The position numbers and the translations under genes were made by a program. A stretch of 61,777 nt of DNA from Ignavibacteriae bacterium HGW-Ignavibacteriae-2 (lineage in GTDB: Bacteria; Bacteroidota; Ignavibacteria; Ignavibacteriales; Melioribacteraceae), in the NCBI GenBank assembly GCA_002839805.1, contig PGYT01000010.1, forward strand, positions 1 through 61,777, in the 5' to 3' direction. The notes beneath the pieces were generated by a model, which was not told where the DNA came from, did no database searches, and saw only the letters and a program-made list of their open reading frames with translations. Shown piece by piece: positions 10,251 to 17,947 of the stretch (its first letter is position 1; the number at the start of each line of letters is the position of its first letter).

Positions 10251-10597
10251 GTGATTTTAATACATCATAAATTATTAGTAGATGACGATAAAAATATACT
10301 GGAAGGATACCGCCGAAATTTAAAATCTAAATTTAATGCTCATACTGCAATTTCTGCATAGAACTAATTGATTCTGGGAGCTCTTGAACCGGAGATTTGA
10401 GTCCCTGAATTGGGCATGATGTTTTACTCGATGGCATTTTTGACTCATGTGGACATTTGTTATTAACTAACGATATAGAGATCTCGAAAGTTTCTTTAAT
10501 AAAAATTAGAAACTACACAAAAATGCACTCACTTATAGAACCGAAATACTCTGGCTGTTTGGTAATTGAATGGCAGGGACTTATTTTTCGAAGGTAA
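10251..10597 (+). pseudogene. Remnant of a response regulator gene (both ends kept, middle deleted)
   Basis: From GTG 10251 the frame reads as the first 35 residues of a receiver domain (KLLVDDDKNILEGYRRNL) and stops at TAG 10359-10361. About 70 nt further on, from roughly 10417, another open stretch ends at TAA 10595-10597. It reads HDVLLDGIFDSCGHLLL and IEISKVSLIKIRNY, which resembles the C-terminal 'GM-L..DIYDSNGHLLLPKGTEIS' module found after receiver or HD output domains. The middle of the gene, including the phospho-acceptor aspartate, is missing. It is the third gene of the decaying operon at 7014-10597. Confidence 0.6.
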
Positions 10598-10633
10598 GAT
10601 GTGTCAAAAAACATATTGATGCTTTGCCGTAGA

Positions 10634-10849
10634 TTAATCTGATAAAGATCTTTCCACATAGTCTATATTGTAAAGATATTCCTGCGAAAGCTTCATTTTT
10701 ATTTTTTCTTCACTTCGTATTTCAAGGTAATTTTTTCCTATTCTGTGAACAGTACCAAAAATAAAGTTTCTATCTTTAATTTTTGGATTGGGGAATGTGT
10801 ATTTAATTTTATCCCCTCTTCTAAAATCTTTTATATGTGAAATCCTCAT
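10634..10849 (-). CDS. Small conserved-looking hypothetical protein
   Basis: 71 residues, basic and beta-rich in appearance, with no signal peptide or membrane helix. Function not recognised. It is supported as a real gene by a strong Shine-Dalgarno (GAGGAGAT, about 7 nt before the ATG at 10849) and by lack of a competing frame. The pattern of GDKIKY, GTVHRIGKNYLEIRS resembles short SH3-like or PilZ-like beta barrels, but this is only a resemblance. Confidence 0.55.
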   Translation of the reverse strand: MRISHIKDFRRGDKIKYTFPNPKIKDRNFIFGTVHRIGKNYLEIRSEEKIKMKLSQEYLYNIDYVERSLSD

Positions 10850-11124
10850 TTTAACTATCTCCTCATTAAACTATTATCGAAATATAATTTTCGAATTTAA
10901 TCTTAATGTTACCGATAGATAAATAAATTGTTAAATTTCATCATTTACTGCGCTTGATTTTATTTGTTATATTTAAAACAATATTTTGTAAGGTAAAATT
11001 TATGATTTTATTTTAGGACAGCTGGTCACATTTCAACCATCCTTTAGTTTTTATTTAGATTAAATTTGTTACATAATTAAAAAGAACATTAACTAGAATT
11101 ATTATTACTCACTTATTAACTAGA

Positions 11125-13062
11125 ATGAATCAAAACTTCAATACACAAATCAATCCCTCAGTATTCCTTTCCTTATGGAATTCATCCTTTGATGGATTAT
11201 TAATTTTGGATTCCGAGTTTAAAGTTTTGGAGGTAAATGAAGTACTTTGTCGTTTTTTAAAGAAAAAAAGAAAATCTTTAATTGGTAGAATTATTTCAAA
11301 TTTTATTACAAGCACTTCTAACGATCAAATTTTTCAAAGGAATATTTTTACTGAAAAATCTAAAATTACAAAATCTGAATGGGCGGTGAAACTATGGGAT
11401 GGGAATATATTTTTGTGTGAAATTTCAAAATCATGCTTGCAAAACAAAAATAAAACGTTTTTATATACACTTAAATTTCCTAATTCCCAAGATAAACCGA
11501 TTGCATCGAACAATAAATTGTATAAACCCGATTATAAATCAACTGCCCTTCCTCAACAAATAAACAAAAAACATTTGCAATTATTTTTAGATAATACACC
11601 TGACTTAATTGCGGTTTTGAATATTAAGAAGCAAGTAATTTGGTCTAATAAATCATTTAAAAAGATTTTTAGCAAGAACAAAATAAGTTTAGAAAATCCT
11701 TTCGATATAATTTTAAAGGAAGATGTTAATCCGGCTTTGGATATATGGAATCAATTAATTACCAAGAAAAAACCGGTGAAAAATGTTGAGCTTCGGGTTA
11801 AATGTTTTTCGGGTAAATGTAGATATTTTGAGTTTGATTGGTATTACATCTATACCAATTCGCAGGATAATTTTCAGCTTATTGGCAGAGAGATAACTAA
11901 GAGAAAAAAAGTTGAAAATCAATTAGAGGAATACAAAAATCGGCTTGAATTAAAAATTGATCAGAGAGCCAAACAACTACTTAAATCTGAAGAAACATTC
12001 AAAGCGCTTGCTGAAAACAGCAAAGATATTATTATGAGATTCGACTCCAAACTTAGGCATATGTATGTGAACCCAATTGTAGAAGAATTGACAGGAATTG
12101 CTCACCAGAATTTTATAGGAAAAACTCATAAAGAATTAGGCTTTCCGAAAAAGTTAGTTGAACTTTGGGAAAAAGAAATGAAAGCAGTGTTTAAATCCGG
12201 AATAAAATCAAGGGTAGAATTTCAATTAGAAAACGGTATTTGGATCGATTGGGTGATTATGCCGGAGTATGATGAGGAGCAAAACGTAAAATATTTAATA
12301 ACTTCCGGCAGAGATATTACAGAAAGGAAAAAACTTGAATTTAATATTCTGAATAATTTAGAAAAAGAGAAGGAATTTAGTGCTCTTAAATCCCGTTTTA
12401 TTACAACTGCTTCTCACGAATTTAGAACGCCATTGGCTTCAATTTTATCCTCTGTTGACATTCTAATTAGATACGGCAAAAATTGGGAGCCCGTGAAAAT
12501 AGTACACCAATTGGAAAGAATTAAGAAAACAGCCCTTTCTATGACGGAATTAATTAACGATGTATTATTAGTAAGTAAAAATCAGAACCAACAGAAACAA
12601 TACTTTCCTAATGAAACTAATTTACTGGAATTGATCAAAAAACAAATTGAACTATTAGAAGTCTTGGATGGTAATAAAAACAGAATTACTCTAAATTATA
12701 ATTGTGATGAGCTGAATTTTTATATTGATGAAAAATTAATTGTTTCGGTTCTTCAGAATTTATTATCTAATGCGTTAAAATACAGCGATAAAACAAAGAA
12801 AGTGTTGTTGGATATTAATATGTCGGATAATAACCTTATTATTAAGGTATCAGATAAAGGGATGGGTGTTGAAGCCGCAGACAACAATACAATTTTTGAA
12901 CCTTTTCACCGTGGAGCAAATGTGGGAAAATTGTCGGGTACAGGATTAGGTCTTTCAATTGTGCGAAAAGCTGTTGAGATGCATGGTGGTAAAATAACTT
13001 TAAAATCAAAATTGGGTAAAGGATCGACTTTTACAGTTTTTTTACCTAAAAACATTTCTTAA
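11125..13062 (+). CDS. Triple-PAS sensor histidine kinase
   Basis: 645 residues, no membrane helices, so probably cytoplasmic. Three PAS domains (about 15-115, 152-262, 290-408) are joined by a short coiled coil near 258-290. The HisKA domain has His431 in TTASHEFRTPLASI. The HATPase domain (about 520-645) has N box LLSNALKYSD, G1 box VSDKGMGVE and GTGLGLSIVRK. The LytTR response regulator begins 18 nt after its stop and is the obvious partner. The region upstream (10850-11124) is A+T-rich, with two copies of ATTAACTAGAAT 27 bp apart, the second running into the start codon. Confidence 0.92.
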   Translation: MNQNFNTQINPSVFLSLWNSSFDGLLILDSEFKVLEVNEVLCRFLKKKRKSLIGRIISNFITSTSNDQIFQRNIFTEKSKITKSEWAVKLWDGNIFLCEISKSCLQNKNKTFLYTLKFPNSQDKPIASNNKLYKPDYKSTALPQQINKKHLQLFLDNTPDLIAVLNIKKQVIWSNKSFKKIFSKNKISLENPFDIILKEDVNPALDIWNQLITKKKPVKNVELRVKCFSGKCRYFEFDWYYIYTNSQDNFQLIGREITKRKKVENQLEEYKNRLELKIDQRAKQLLKSEETFKALAENSKDIIMRFDSKLRHMYVNPIVEELTGIAHQNFIGKTHKELGFPKKLVELWEKEMKAVFKSGIKSRVEFQLENGIWIDWVIMPEYDEEQNVKYLITSGRDITERKKLEFNILNNLEKEKEFSALKSRFITTASHEFRTPLASILSSVDILIRYGKNWEPVKIVHQLERIKKTALSMTELINDVLLVSKNQNQQKQYFPNETNLLELIKKQIELLEVLDGNKNRITLNYNCDELNFYIDEKLIVSVLQNLLSNALKYSDKTKKVLLDINMSDNNLIIKVSDKGMGVEAADNNTIFEPFHRGANVGKLSGTGLGLSIVRKAVEMHGGKITLKSKLGKGSTFTVFLPKNIS

Positions 13063-13080
13063 TAAGAAATAGGAAAAGAA

Positions 13081-13851
13081 GTGGAGAATAAAAGGATTAA
13101 AATATTAGTAATAGACGACGAAAAAGATCTTCTTGAAAATATTGAAACAATTCTCAGCGAGGAGGGATATGAAGTAGTTACGGCATTCGACGGATTGGAT
13201 GGAATTAAAAAGTTTATACGAGAAAAACCTGATTTAATAATTTGTGATGTATTGATGCCGAATATGGATGGTTACGAGGTATTGGATAAAATCTCTAATA
13301 TTTCTTTGAAACCTATTCCCTTTATATATTTAACAGCAAAAATTGAGAGCGCCGATTTAAGGAAAGGGATGAACAAGGGGGCTGATGATTATATATTTAA
13401 GCCATTTGAAACTGATGATTTGCTGAAAACTATAAATGTGCGGCTCGAGAAGTTTGGAATAAATCCCAGTGAGAAACGTGTTGTTAAATCAAAAGAAGAT
13501 AAGAATTTTACAGAAGATAAAATATTTGTGAATTTTAATAATATAATTCAACCTGTTGCCATAAAAGACATTAAAATAATTGAAGCCCAGAACCAATACA
13601 CTAAATTATTTATTAATAACGGGAACTCTGTTGTCCTTAAAAAATCTTTGACTCAATGGGAGGCTTCTTTACCCGAAAAAACTTTTATTCGAGTACACAG
13701 GTCTTTTTTAGTAAATATTTCTTATATCAAAAAAATTGAGAAAGGAGAAAAAAACCAATATCAAGTATTTTTACATGGGCTTGAAAACCCCGTTGAAGTC
13801 AGCAGACGTTACAGCTCAAAAGTATTATTACTTATTAAAAATAAAGGATAG
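13081..13851 (+). CDS. LytTR-family response regulator
   Basis: 256 residues. The receiver domain (1-125) has the DDE acidic pocket and Asp56 (LIICDVLMPNMDG). The C-terminal LytTR DNA-binding domain (about 150-253) includes IKIIEAQNQYTKLFINNG and FIRVHRSFLVN, the family's hallmark. The start is GTG at 13081, preceded by AGGAAAAG. It is phosphorylated most likely by the kinase just upstream and should bind pairs of direct-repeat sites. Such a pair lies immediately downstream at 13876-13909, before the REC-kinase gene, so that gene is a likely target. Confidence 0.92.
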   Translation: MENKRIKILVIDDEKDLLENIETILSEEGYEVVTAFDGLDGIKKFIREKPDLIICDVLMPNMDGYEVLDKISNISLKPIPFIYLTAKIESADLRKGMNKGADDYIFKPFETDDLLKTINVRLEKFGINPSEKRVVKSKEDKNFTEDKIFVNFNNIIQPVAIKDIKIIEAQNQYTKLFINNGNSVVLKKSLTQWEASLPEKTFIRVHRSFLVNISYIKKIEKGEKNQYQVFLHGLENPVEVSRRYSSKVLLLIKNKG

Positions 13852-13875
13852 AACAAATAAATCAATAATCATTTA

Positions 13876-13928
13876 ACCGTTTACAACCTAATATTACCTT
13901 TCACAACTTAAAGTATAAAATATGTTTA
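13876..13928 (+). promoter_or_regulatory. Probable LytTR-regulated promoter (direct repeats plus -7 element)
   Basis: ACCGTTTACAACCT (13876-13889) and ACCTTTCACAACTT (13896-13909) match at 11 of 14 positions with an exact 20-bp period, as expected for two LytTR monomers bound on one DNA face. TATGTTTA at 13921-13928 resembles the TAnnTTTG -7 element and lacks a matching -33 TTG, typical of an activated promoter. Both lie in the 113-nt gap before the REC-kinase gene at 13965. Confidence 0.5.
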
Positions 13929-13964
13929 ATCCTCTTCGAAAATTAATTCAAAACAGAAGAGTGG

Positions 13965-15050
13965 ATGTTGGAAACCATATTAGTAGTTGAAGACGATAAA
14001 AATCTGCGATTAAACTTAAAAGAAATTTTTGAGGAAGAAAAATATCATTGTGTAGTGGCTGAAAATGGTTGGGAAGCTCTGGCTAATATTCATTTGATTT
14101 CTCCGGACTTAATTATTTCAGATATTAACATGCCGGAAATGGACGGTTTCAAGTTTTATACTGAATTAAAAAACTCATCTGCCACACAATTAATTCCTTT
14201 TATATTTTTATCTGCTAATAACGATTATTATTCAAGGCGAAGCGCCATGAATATGGGAGTTGATGATTTTATACTCAAACCATTTTCCGTCGATGATTTG
14301 TTAAGCTCAGTAAAAACCCGACTCGAAAAAAAAAGACTACATGATTATAGAATTGAATCGATTAAAACCAACATAATTAAAAATGTTCCGCACGAAATGC
14401 GCACACCACTTGTTTCAATTCTCGGCTTCACAGATTTAATTTTAGAGGATGAGGAAACTTTTTCAAAAGAAGAAGTTAAAGATTTACTAAAATGCATTAA
14501 ATCCTCCGGATTGAGGTTAAAGGAAAGGATAGAAAAATTTGTGAGATTAGCCGAAGTAAAAACAATAACAAATTTTATGTGTACTCAAAAAGAAGAACTA
14601 AAACCTCACTGTTATATTACTAAATCTTTCGTAATTAGAATAATTGATCAAAAACTTCAATATTTTGACAGATATTCTGATTTTGTCTGTTCGGTTGAAG
14701 AGGCAAAAATTTGTATTTCTGAAGATCATTTGACTACAATTTTATTCGAACTGCTTGACAACTCAATTAAATTTTCGTCGCCTGGAACAAAAATTGAGCT
14801 TAATGCTTTTATCTCCCAAGATGTTTATAGAATTGAAATACACGATAATGGAAGGGGATTTAGTGAAAAAGAGATACAAGAAATTGCGGTTTTTAATCAG
14901 TTTGAAAAAGATAAATATCAACAGGTTGGTTTAGGCTTGGGATTGCCGATAACAAAAAATATTATAGAGCTCGTTGGCGGAGCATTTACAATTAACAGTG
15001 AAAAAAATTCTTTTACTTCAATTGAACTGAAAATCCCAATACAAAATTAA
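13965..15050 (+). CDS. Hybrid protein: receiver domain followed by histidine kinase
   Basis: 361 residues, cytoplasmic. An N-terminal receiver domain has VEDD and Asp53 (LIISDINMPEMDG). A HisKA-like segment follows with His143 in NVPHEMRTPLVSILGF, then HATPase with LLDNSIKFSSPG, DNGRGFSE and GLGLGLPITKN. This REC-first order suggests it receives phosphate from one system and signals to another, rather than sensing a ligand itself. It follows the LytTR regulator with a gap containing a probable LytTR-controlled promoter. No separate output protein is adjacent. Confidence 0.9.
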   Translation: MLETILVVEDDKNLRLNLKEIFEEEKYHCVVAENGWEALANIHLISPDLIISDINMPEMDGFKFYTELKNSSATQLIPFIFLSANNDYYSRRSAMNMGVDDFILKPFSVDDLLSSVKTRLEKKRLHDYRIESIKTNIIKNVPHEMRTPLVSILGFTDLILEDEETFSKEEVKDLLKCIKSSGLRLKERIEKFVRLAEVKTITNFMCTQKEELKPHCYITKSFVIRIIDQKLQYFDRYSDFVCSVEEAKICISEDHLTTILFELLDNSIKFSSPGTKIELNAFISQDVYRIEIHDNGRGFSEKEIQEIAVFNQFEKDKYQQVGLGLGLPITKNIIELVGGAFTINSEKNSFTSIELKIPIQN

Positions 15051-15134
15051 TCGGTTTTAATTTTCACATAAACTTATTTCACCATGATTTGCTGAATTTT
15101 GTTATATGCCGGGAATTATAATTTTTACGCAGTT

Positions 15135-15434
15135 TTACTTTTTAACCAACTTGCTGTAATTGTTTATATACTCTTCAACTATTTTTTTATTCCACTCCGG
15201 GAAATTGATTTTTAATTCGTTTAATAAATTGACGGCTTCGGCATAATCTTCAGCGTCAACATGTTCAAAGGCCTCCCCGAATAGATAACCGGGCGAACCT
15301 TGAACGCTAGATAATTCAGTTTCCAGATATCTAATTTCATTTCGTAATTCTATTATCTCTTTGCTGTTCAGGTTACATCCAGAAAAACAGCTTATAAGTA
15401 CTAATAACAATATTATTTTTGGAAAATGTTTCAA
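15135..15434 (-). CDS. Small lipoprotein with coiled coil
   Basis: 99 residues. It has a basic N-terminus, hydrophobic core and lipobox ending FSGC (Cys near residue 20), so it should be processed by signal peptidase II and anchored in a membrane. A heptad-rich stretch (IIELRNEIRYLETELSSVQ) follows, then a TPR-like helix pair. No catalytic motif is visible and the function is not recognised. It lies 28 nt downstream of the phosphatase/arsenate-reductase gene on the same strand. Confidence 0.7.
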   Translation of the reverse strand: MKHFPKIILLLVLISCFSGCNLNSKEIIELRNEIRYLETELSSVQGSPGYLFGEAFEHVDAEDYAEAVNLLNELKINFPEWNKKIVEEYINNYSKLVKK

Positions 15435-15462
15435 TTGAATAACCTCAATTTTAATTGTTCGA

Positions 15463-16092
15463 TTATTTATTAGAATTGTTGATCAATGAAAAAGCGTAAA
15501 TCATCTCTGAGGCAATTTGTCGGCAACGTTTATCATACATTTGCTCTTCCAATTCAGTATTGTCAAATATTTTAGGGTCCTCGTATCTGATTGGGAACCT
15601 GATTTCCGCACCTGAAACTACCGGGCAGGCCGCATCGGCGTCAGAACACGTTAGGATGGCAGCAAAATTTTGTTCAGGATTAATTGGATCGGTATAAATC
15701 TTAGAAAAACATTCAATAGGATTAGCTTCATTCGAATACTTTACTGAATAAACGGGGTTTTCGGATGTGTCGGCATTTTTTGTTTCGAAACCGGCTCTTA
15801 CAAGCGCATTTACCGCTCTTATGTTAAATGCGGTAGTTTCCGTTCCGCCAGAATAACAGGAAATCTTTTTTATACCGAAGTACTCAGCTGCCGATTGTGC
15901 GAGTATCTGCCCCATCTGACTGCGTCGTGAGTTGTGTGTGCAAATAAATACCAAGTTTATTGTTTCCCCTCTTGCTTTTTTTTCCTCCATAAATTTTGCA
16001 AATTCAGACAATAATTTTTTTCTTTCAGAATCAATCTGATCTAAGTCCAAAATAATATTTTCGAAATAGCCTTTAATAGATTTTATTAACAT
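15463..16092 (-). CDS. Low-molecular-weight phosphatase / arsenate-reductase-like protein
   Basis: The core motif VFICTHNSRRSQMGQ supplies the P-loop Cys-x5-Arg of the low-MW tyrosine phosphatase fold, which thioredoxin-coupled arsenate reductases share. Further Cys residues in LTCSDADAACPV and near the C-terminus (DKRCRQ) could act as resolving thiols. Bacteroidota have long versions of this family near arsenic genes. I chose ATG 16092 because homologues begin close to this point; ATG 16134 would add 14 residues. It sits at the end of the arsenic/thiol locus, after a terminator. An arsenate-reductase role is supported by context; a pure phosphatase is possible. Confidence 0.8.
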   Translation of the reverse strand: MLIKSIKGYFENIILDLDQIDSERKKLLSEFAKFMEEKKARGETINLVFICTHNSRRSQMGQILAQSAAEYFGIKKISCYSGGTETTAFNIRAVNALVRAGFETKNADTSENPVYSVKYSNEANPIECFSKIYTDPINPEQNFAAILTCSDADAACPVVSGAEIRFPIRYEDPKIFDNTELEEQMYDKRCRQIASEMIYAFSLINNSNK

Positions 16093-16150
16093 AGTTCGCC
16101 CGATTTTTCTGATTAATATAACATTCTGAAACAAATTATTAATAATAAAA

Positions 16151-16170
16151 AAGCCGCTTAAAAGCGGCTT
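16151..16170 (-). terminator. Intrinsic terminator after the split-Soret gene
   Basis: Inverted repeat AAGCCGCTT / AAGCGGCTT (16151-16159 and 16162-16170). Read on the minus strand it is followed by a T-rich run. It separates the dihaem-protein gene from the downstream phosphatase gene. Confidence 0.8.
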
Positions 16171-16196
16171 TATAAAATAACTATACGAGTAGAATA

Positions 16197-17318
16197 TTAT
16201 TTTAACAAATTCATTTTTACAGTCTGCATATAGTCGCCTGCCTGCAATCTCGCGAAATAAATACCGCTTGCAACGCGTGCGCCAAATGCATCGTTACCAT
16301 TCCATTCAACGGTGTAACGTCCAGCGTTATACATATCATGATCAATTAATTTTGTTATCTGTTTACCCTGAATATCATAAATCACCATATCAACTTTGCA
16401 TTGTTGAGGAATTGCAAATTCAATTTCTGTAGATGGATTAAAAGGATTAGGATAATTTTGCGAAAGGTTATAGTTCTCAACTTTACCAGGTAATGTTTTT
16501 ACAAGTGTTGTACCATGAGGATCACCATGACAGCTTACGCAGTCCATTCTTGTCATAACGTTATTTAACATAGCCGAGCCATGGCAGCCCATACATTGTT
16601 TTATTGTATCGGGGTCAGCATAAGTTAATGTAAATGTGCTTGCAAAATGAGCATTTAATATTTCAGCTGTTTTTGCAGCAACATCACCAGCTAATCGGGC
16701 GCATCTTTCTTTTCTTTCTACATCCCCAATTTTTTTACCTGCAAGATTACACCATTGCGACACTGAAGCATGGCACATAGGTGACCCTGCAACATTTTGA
16801 GGCAAAGCTTCGGCAAATTTTACAATTTCGTATTTCCCTGATGTAGCGAATTCGTTTGCAACTGTAGTTGGCAGTTCCTCCTGACAAGACCAACCCCATA
16901 ATTCGGAAATTAGATTACCGGAAGATCCCTTATCTGCAACCAAACTTATCATTGCTGCTCCACCATTTAAAGCGCCGCATAATGTTCCCCATCCAACACC
17001 TCCGCCTCGACCGAATAACATAATTTCCATAGGCAAATTAGTCCATGGATCGCCAATAGCAGCTTTTAGAGGTTCCAACAATCCCCCGAATACACCAGAA
17101 CAACAGTCTTTATCGCTGTAATATAGTGTGTGAGCTTTTACTCTAACTACATCAGGATCCAATGCAATATAAGGCCAAGGCCATTCAGTTGTTTTAGTTC
17201 CGGCCAGCAGATTTCCTCCAGCCAACACATTTAAGCCCGCAACTCCTACCGCTGCACCGACGGCATATTTAGACGTATTAGTAAGAAAATCTTTTCTTGT
17301 AAGGTTTTTCTTTTCCAT
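16197..17318 (-). CDS. Split-Soret-like dihaem cytochrome c with type IX sorting domain
   Basis: 373 residues. The N-terminus has a Tat-like signal (TRKDFL, Lys in place of the second Arg, then a hydrophobic stretch to about residue 40). The body carries the C_GCAxxG_C_C-type cysteine pattern (Cys72/73, Cys114, Cys145, Cys182, Cys190, Cys206) and two c-type haem motifs, CMGCH (242-246) and CVSCH (260-264). Together these match the split-Soret cytochrome c family. Residues about 284-373 are a T9SS sorting domain (LSQNYPNPFNPSTEIEFAIP ... SGIYFARL), so the protein should be delivered across the outer membrane. Its start overlaps the TPR gene's stop (TGATG). A sigma-54 promoter lies upstream of the pair. 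Its redox partner is unknown. Confidence 0.85.
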   Translation of the reverse strand: MEKKNLTRKDFLTNTSKYAVGAAVGVAGLNVLAGGNLLAGTKTTEWPWPYIALDPDVVRVKAHTLYYSDKDCCSGVFGGLLEPLKAAIGDPWTNLPMEIMLFGRGGGVGWGTLCGALNGGAAMISLVADKGSSGNLISELWGWSCQEELPTTVANEFATSGKYEIVKFAEALPQNVAGSPMCHASVSQWCNLAGKKIGDVERKERCARLAGDVAAKTAEILNAHFASTFTLTYADPDTIKQCMGCHGSAMLNNVMTRMDCVSCHGDPHGTTLVKTLPGKVENYNLSQNYPNPFNPSTEIEFAIPQQCKVDMVIYDIQGKQITKLIDHDMYNAGRYTVEWNGNDAFGARVASGIYFARLQAGDYMQTVKMNLLK

Positions 17319-17770
17319 CAGTTGTCCTCTCTCTTTAGTTGTTTTTCCGAGAGTTTAAGTTTTCTCAGAATTCTATTTGTGGTTGTATTGTTTTTATCCA
17401 GTTCAACTACTTTTTCAAAATATTTAATCGATACTTCTATATCACAGTAAAGCCATAGAACGCCTAATATTAAAAGCCGATCATACTCTTCAATAGTGCT
17501 TACATTGTTTTCAAATTCGTAAATAATTTTCGGACATGGGCAATCATCTCTATAAGGATCACTGTCCATAATGAAGGCTATATCTTCGATAATTAATTGC
17601 TCAAACAGACTAAGTGCTGTCTGGAATTTATGAGATAACATGAAACAAATTATTAGTTTTTTTTTGATTGGTTTACTGGCCGGATCTAAAAGAAGCGCCT
17701 CTTCTAATTGTTCCATTGCCTCGCAATACTTGCGCGCAAGAAAATATTGATTCCCTAACATTTCACTCAT
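17318..17770 (-). CDS. TPR-repeat protein
   Basis: About 150 residues with two or three tetratricopeptide-like helix pairs (YCEAMEQLEEALLLDPASKP and IKYFEKVVELDKNN). No signal peptide is obvious after the chosen start. The frame could begin at ATG 17803, but the -24/-12 promoter at 17786-17799 lies inside that extension, so ATG 17770 (or 17761) is the likely start, with almost no leader. The stop overlaps the first base of the cytochrome gene, implying coupled translation. It may act as a scaffold or chaperone for the cytochrome; this is inference. Confidence 0.7.
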   Translation of the reverse strand: MSEMLGNQYFLARKYCEAMEQLEEALLLDPASKPIKKKLIICFMLSHKFQTALSLFEQLIIEDIAFIMDSDPYRDDCPCPKIIYEFENNVSTIEEYDRLLILGVLWLYCDIEVSIKYFEKVVELDKNNTTTNRILRKLKLSEKQLKREDN

Positions 17771-17785
17771 AATTATAAATATTAG

Positions 17786-17799
17786 GCAAGAATTATGCC
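17786..17799 (-). promoter_or_regulatory. Sigma-54 (-24/-12) promoter
   Basis: On the minus strand the sequence reads GCGGCATAATTCTTGCC, giving GG-N10-GC with TTGC at the -12 box, close to the sigma-54 consensus TGGCAC-N5-TTGC. GG lies at 17799-17798 and GC at 17787-17786. It lies just downstream of a sigma-54 activator gene and just upstream of the TPR/cytochrome operon. Confidence 0.65.
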
Positions 17800-17859
17800 G
17801 CACTAAACAGCGAAAATCAAAAAGAATTGAGACTGTTTATTGGTATAAATGGCACAGAA

Positions 17860-17942
17860 TGCAACAATTCCGTTATAAACGTGGTGAACAAAGGCTATTG
17901 AAGGAGTTGAATCGAATTGTTTCGTCTGCAACGAATTGCAAC
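17860..17942 (-). promoter_or_regulatory. Possible activator-binding repeats (three TGCAAC copies)
   Basis: TGCAAC occurs at 17860-17865, 17927-17932 and 17937-17942 on the plus strand (GTTGCA on the transcribed strand). The last two copies are exactly 10 bp apart. They lie about 60-155 bp upstream of the -24/-12 element, the usual location for enhancer sites of sigma-54 activators. No dyad symmetry is clear, so assignment is tentative. Confidence 0.3.
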
Positions 17943-17947
17943 AGAAT

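Noticed and set aside
11088-11126. Direct repeat ATTAACTAGAAT, 27 bp apart, next to the kinase start
   Set aside because: Period does not suit a helical phase and there is no supporting regulator site; possibly chance in A+T-rich DNA.
17849-17863. TGGCACAGAATGCA on the plus strand, looking like a sigma-54 promoter
   Set aside because: GG and GC are separated by only 8 nt instead of 10, and no plus-strand gene follows.
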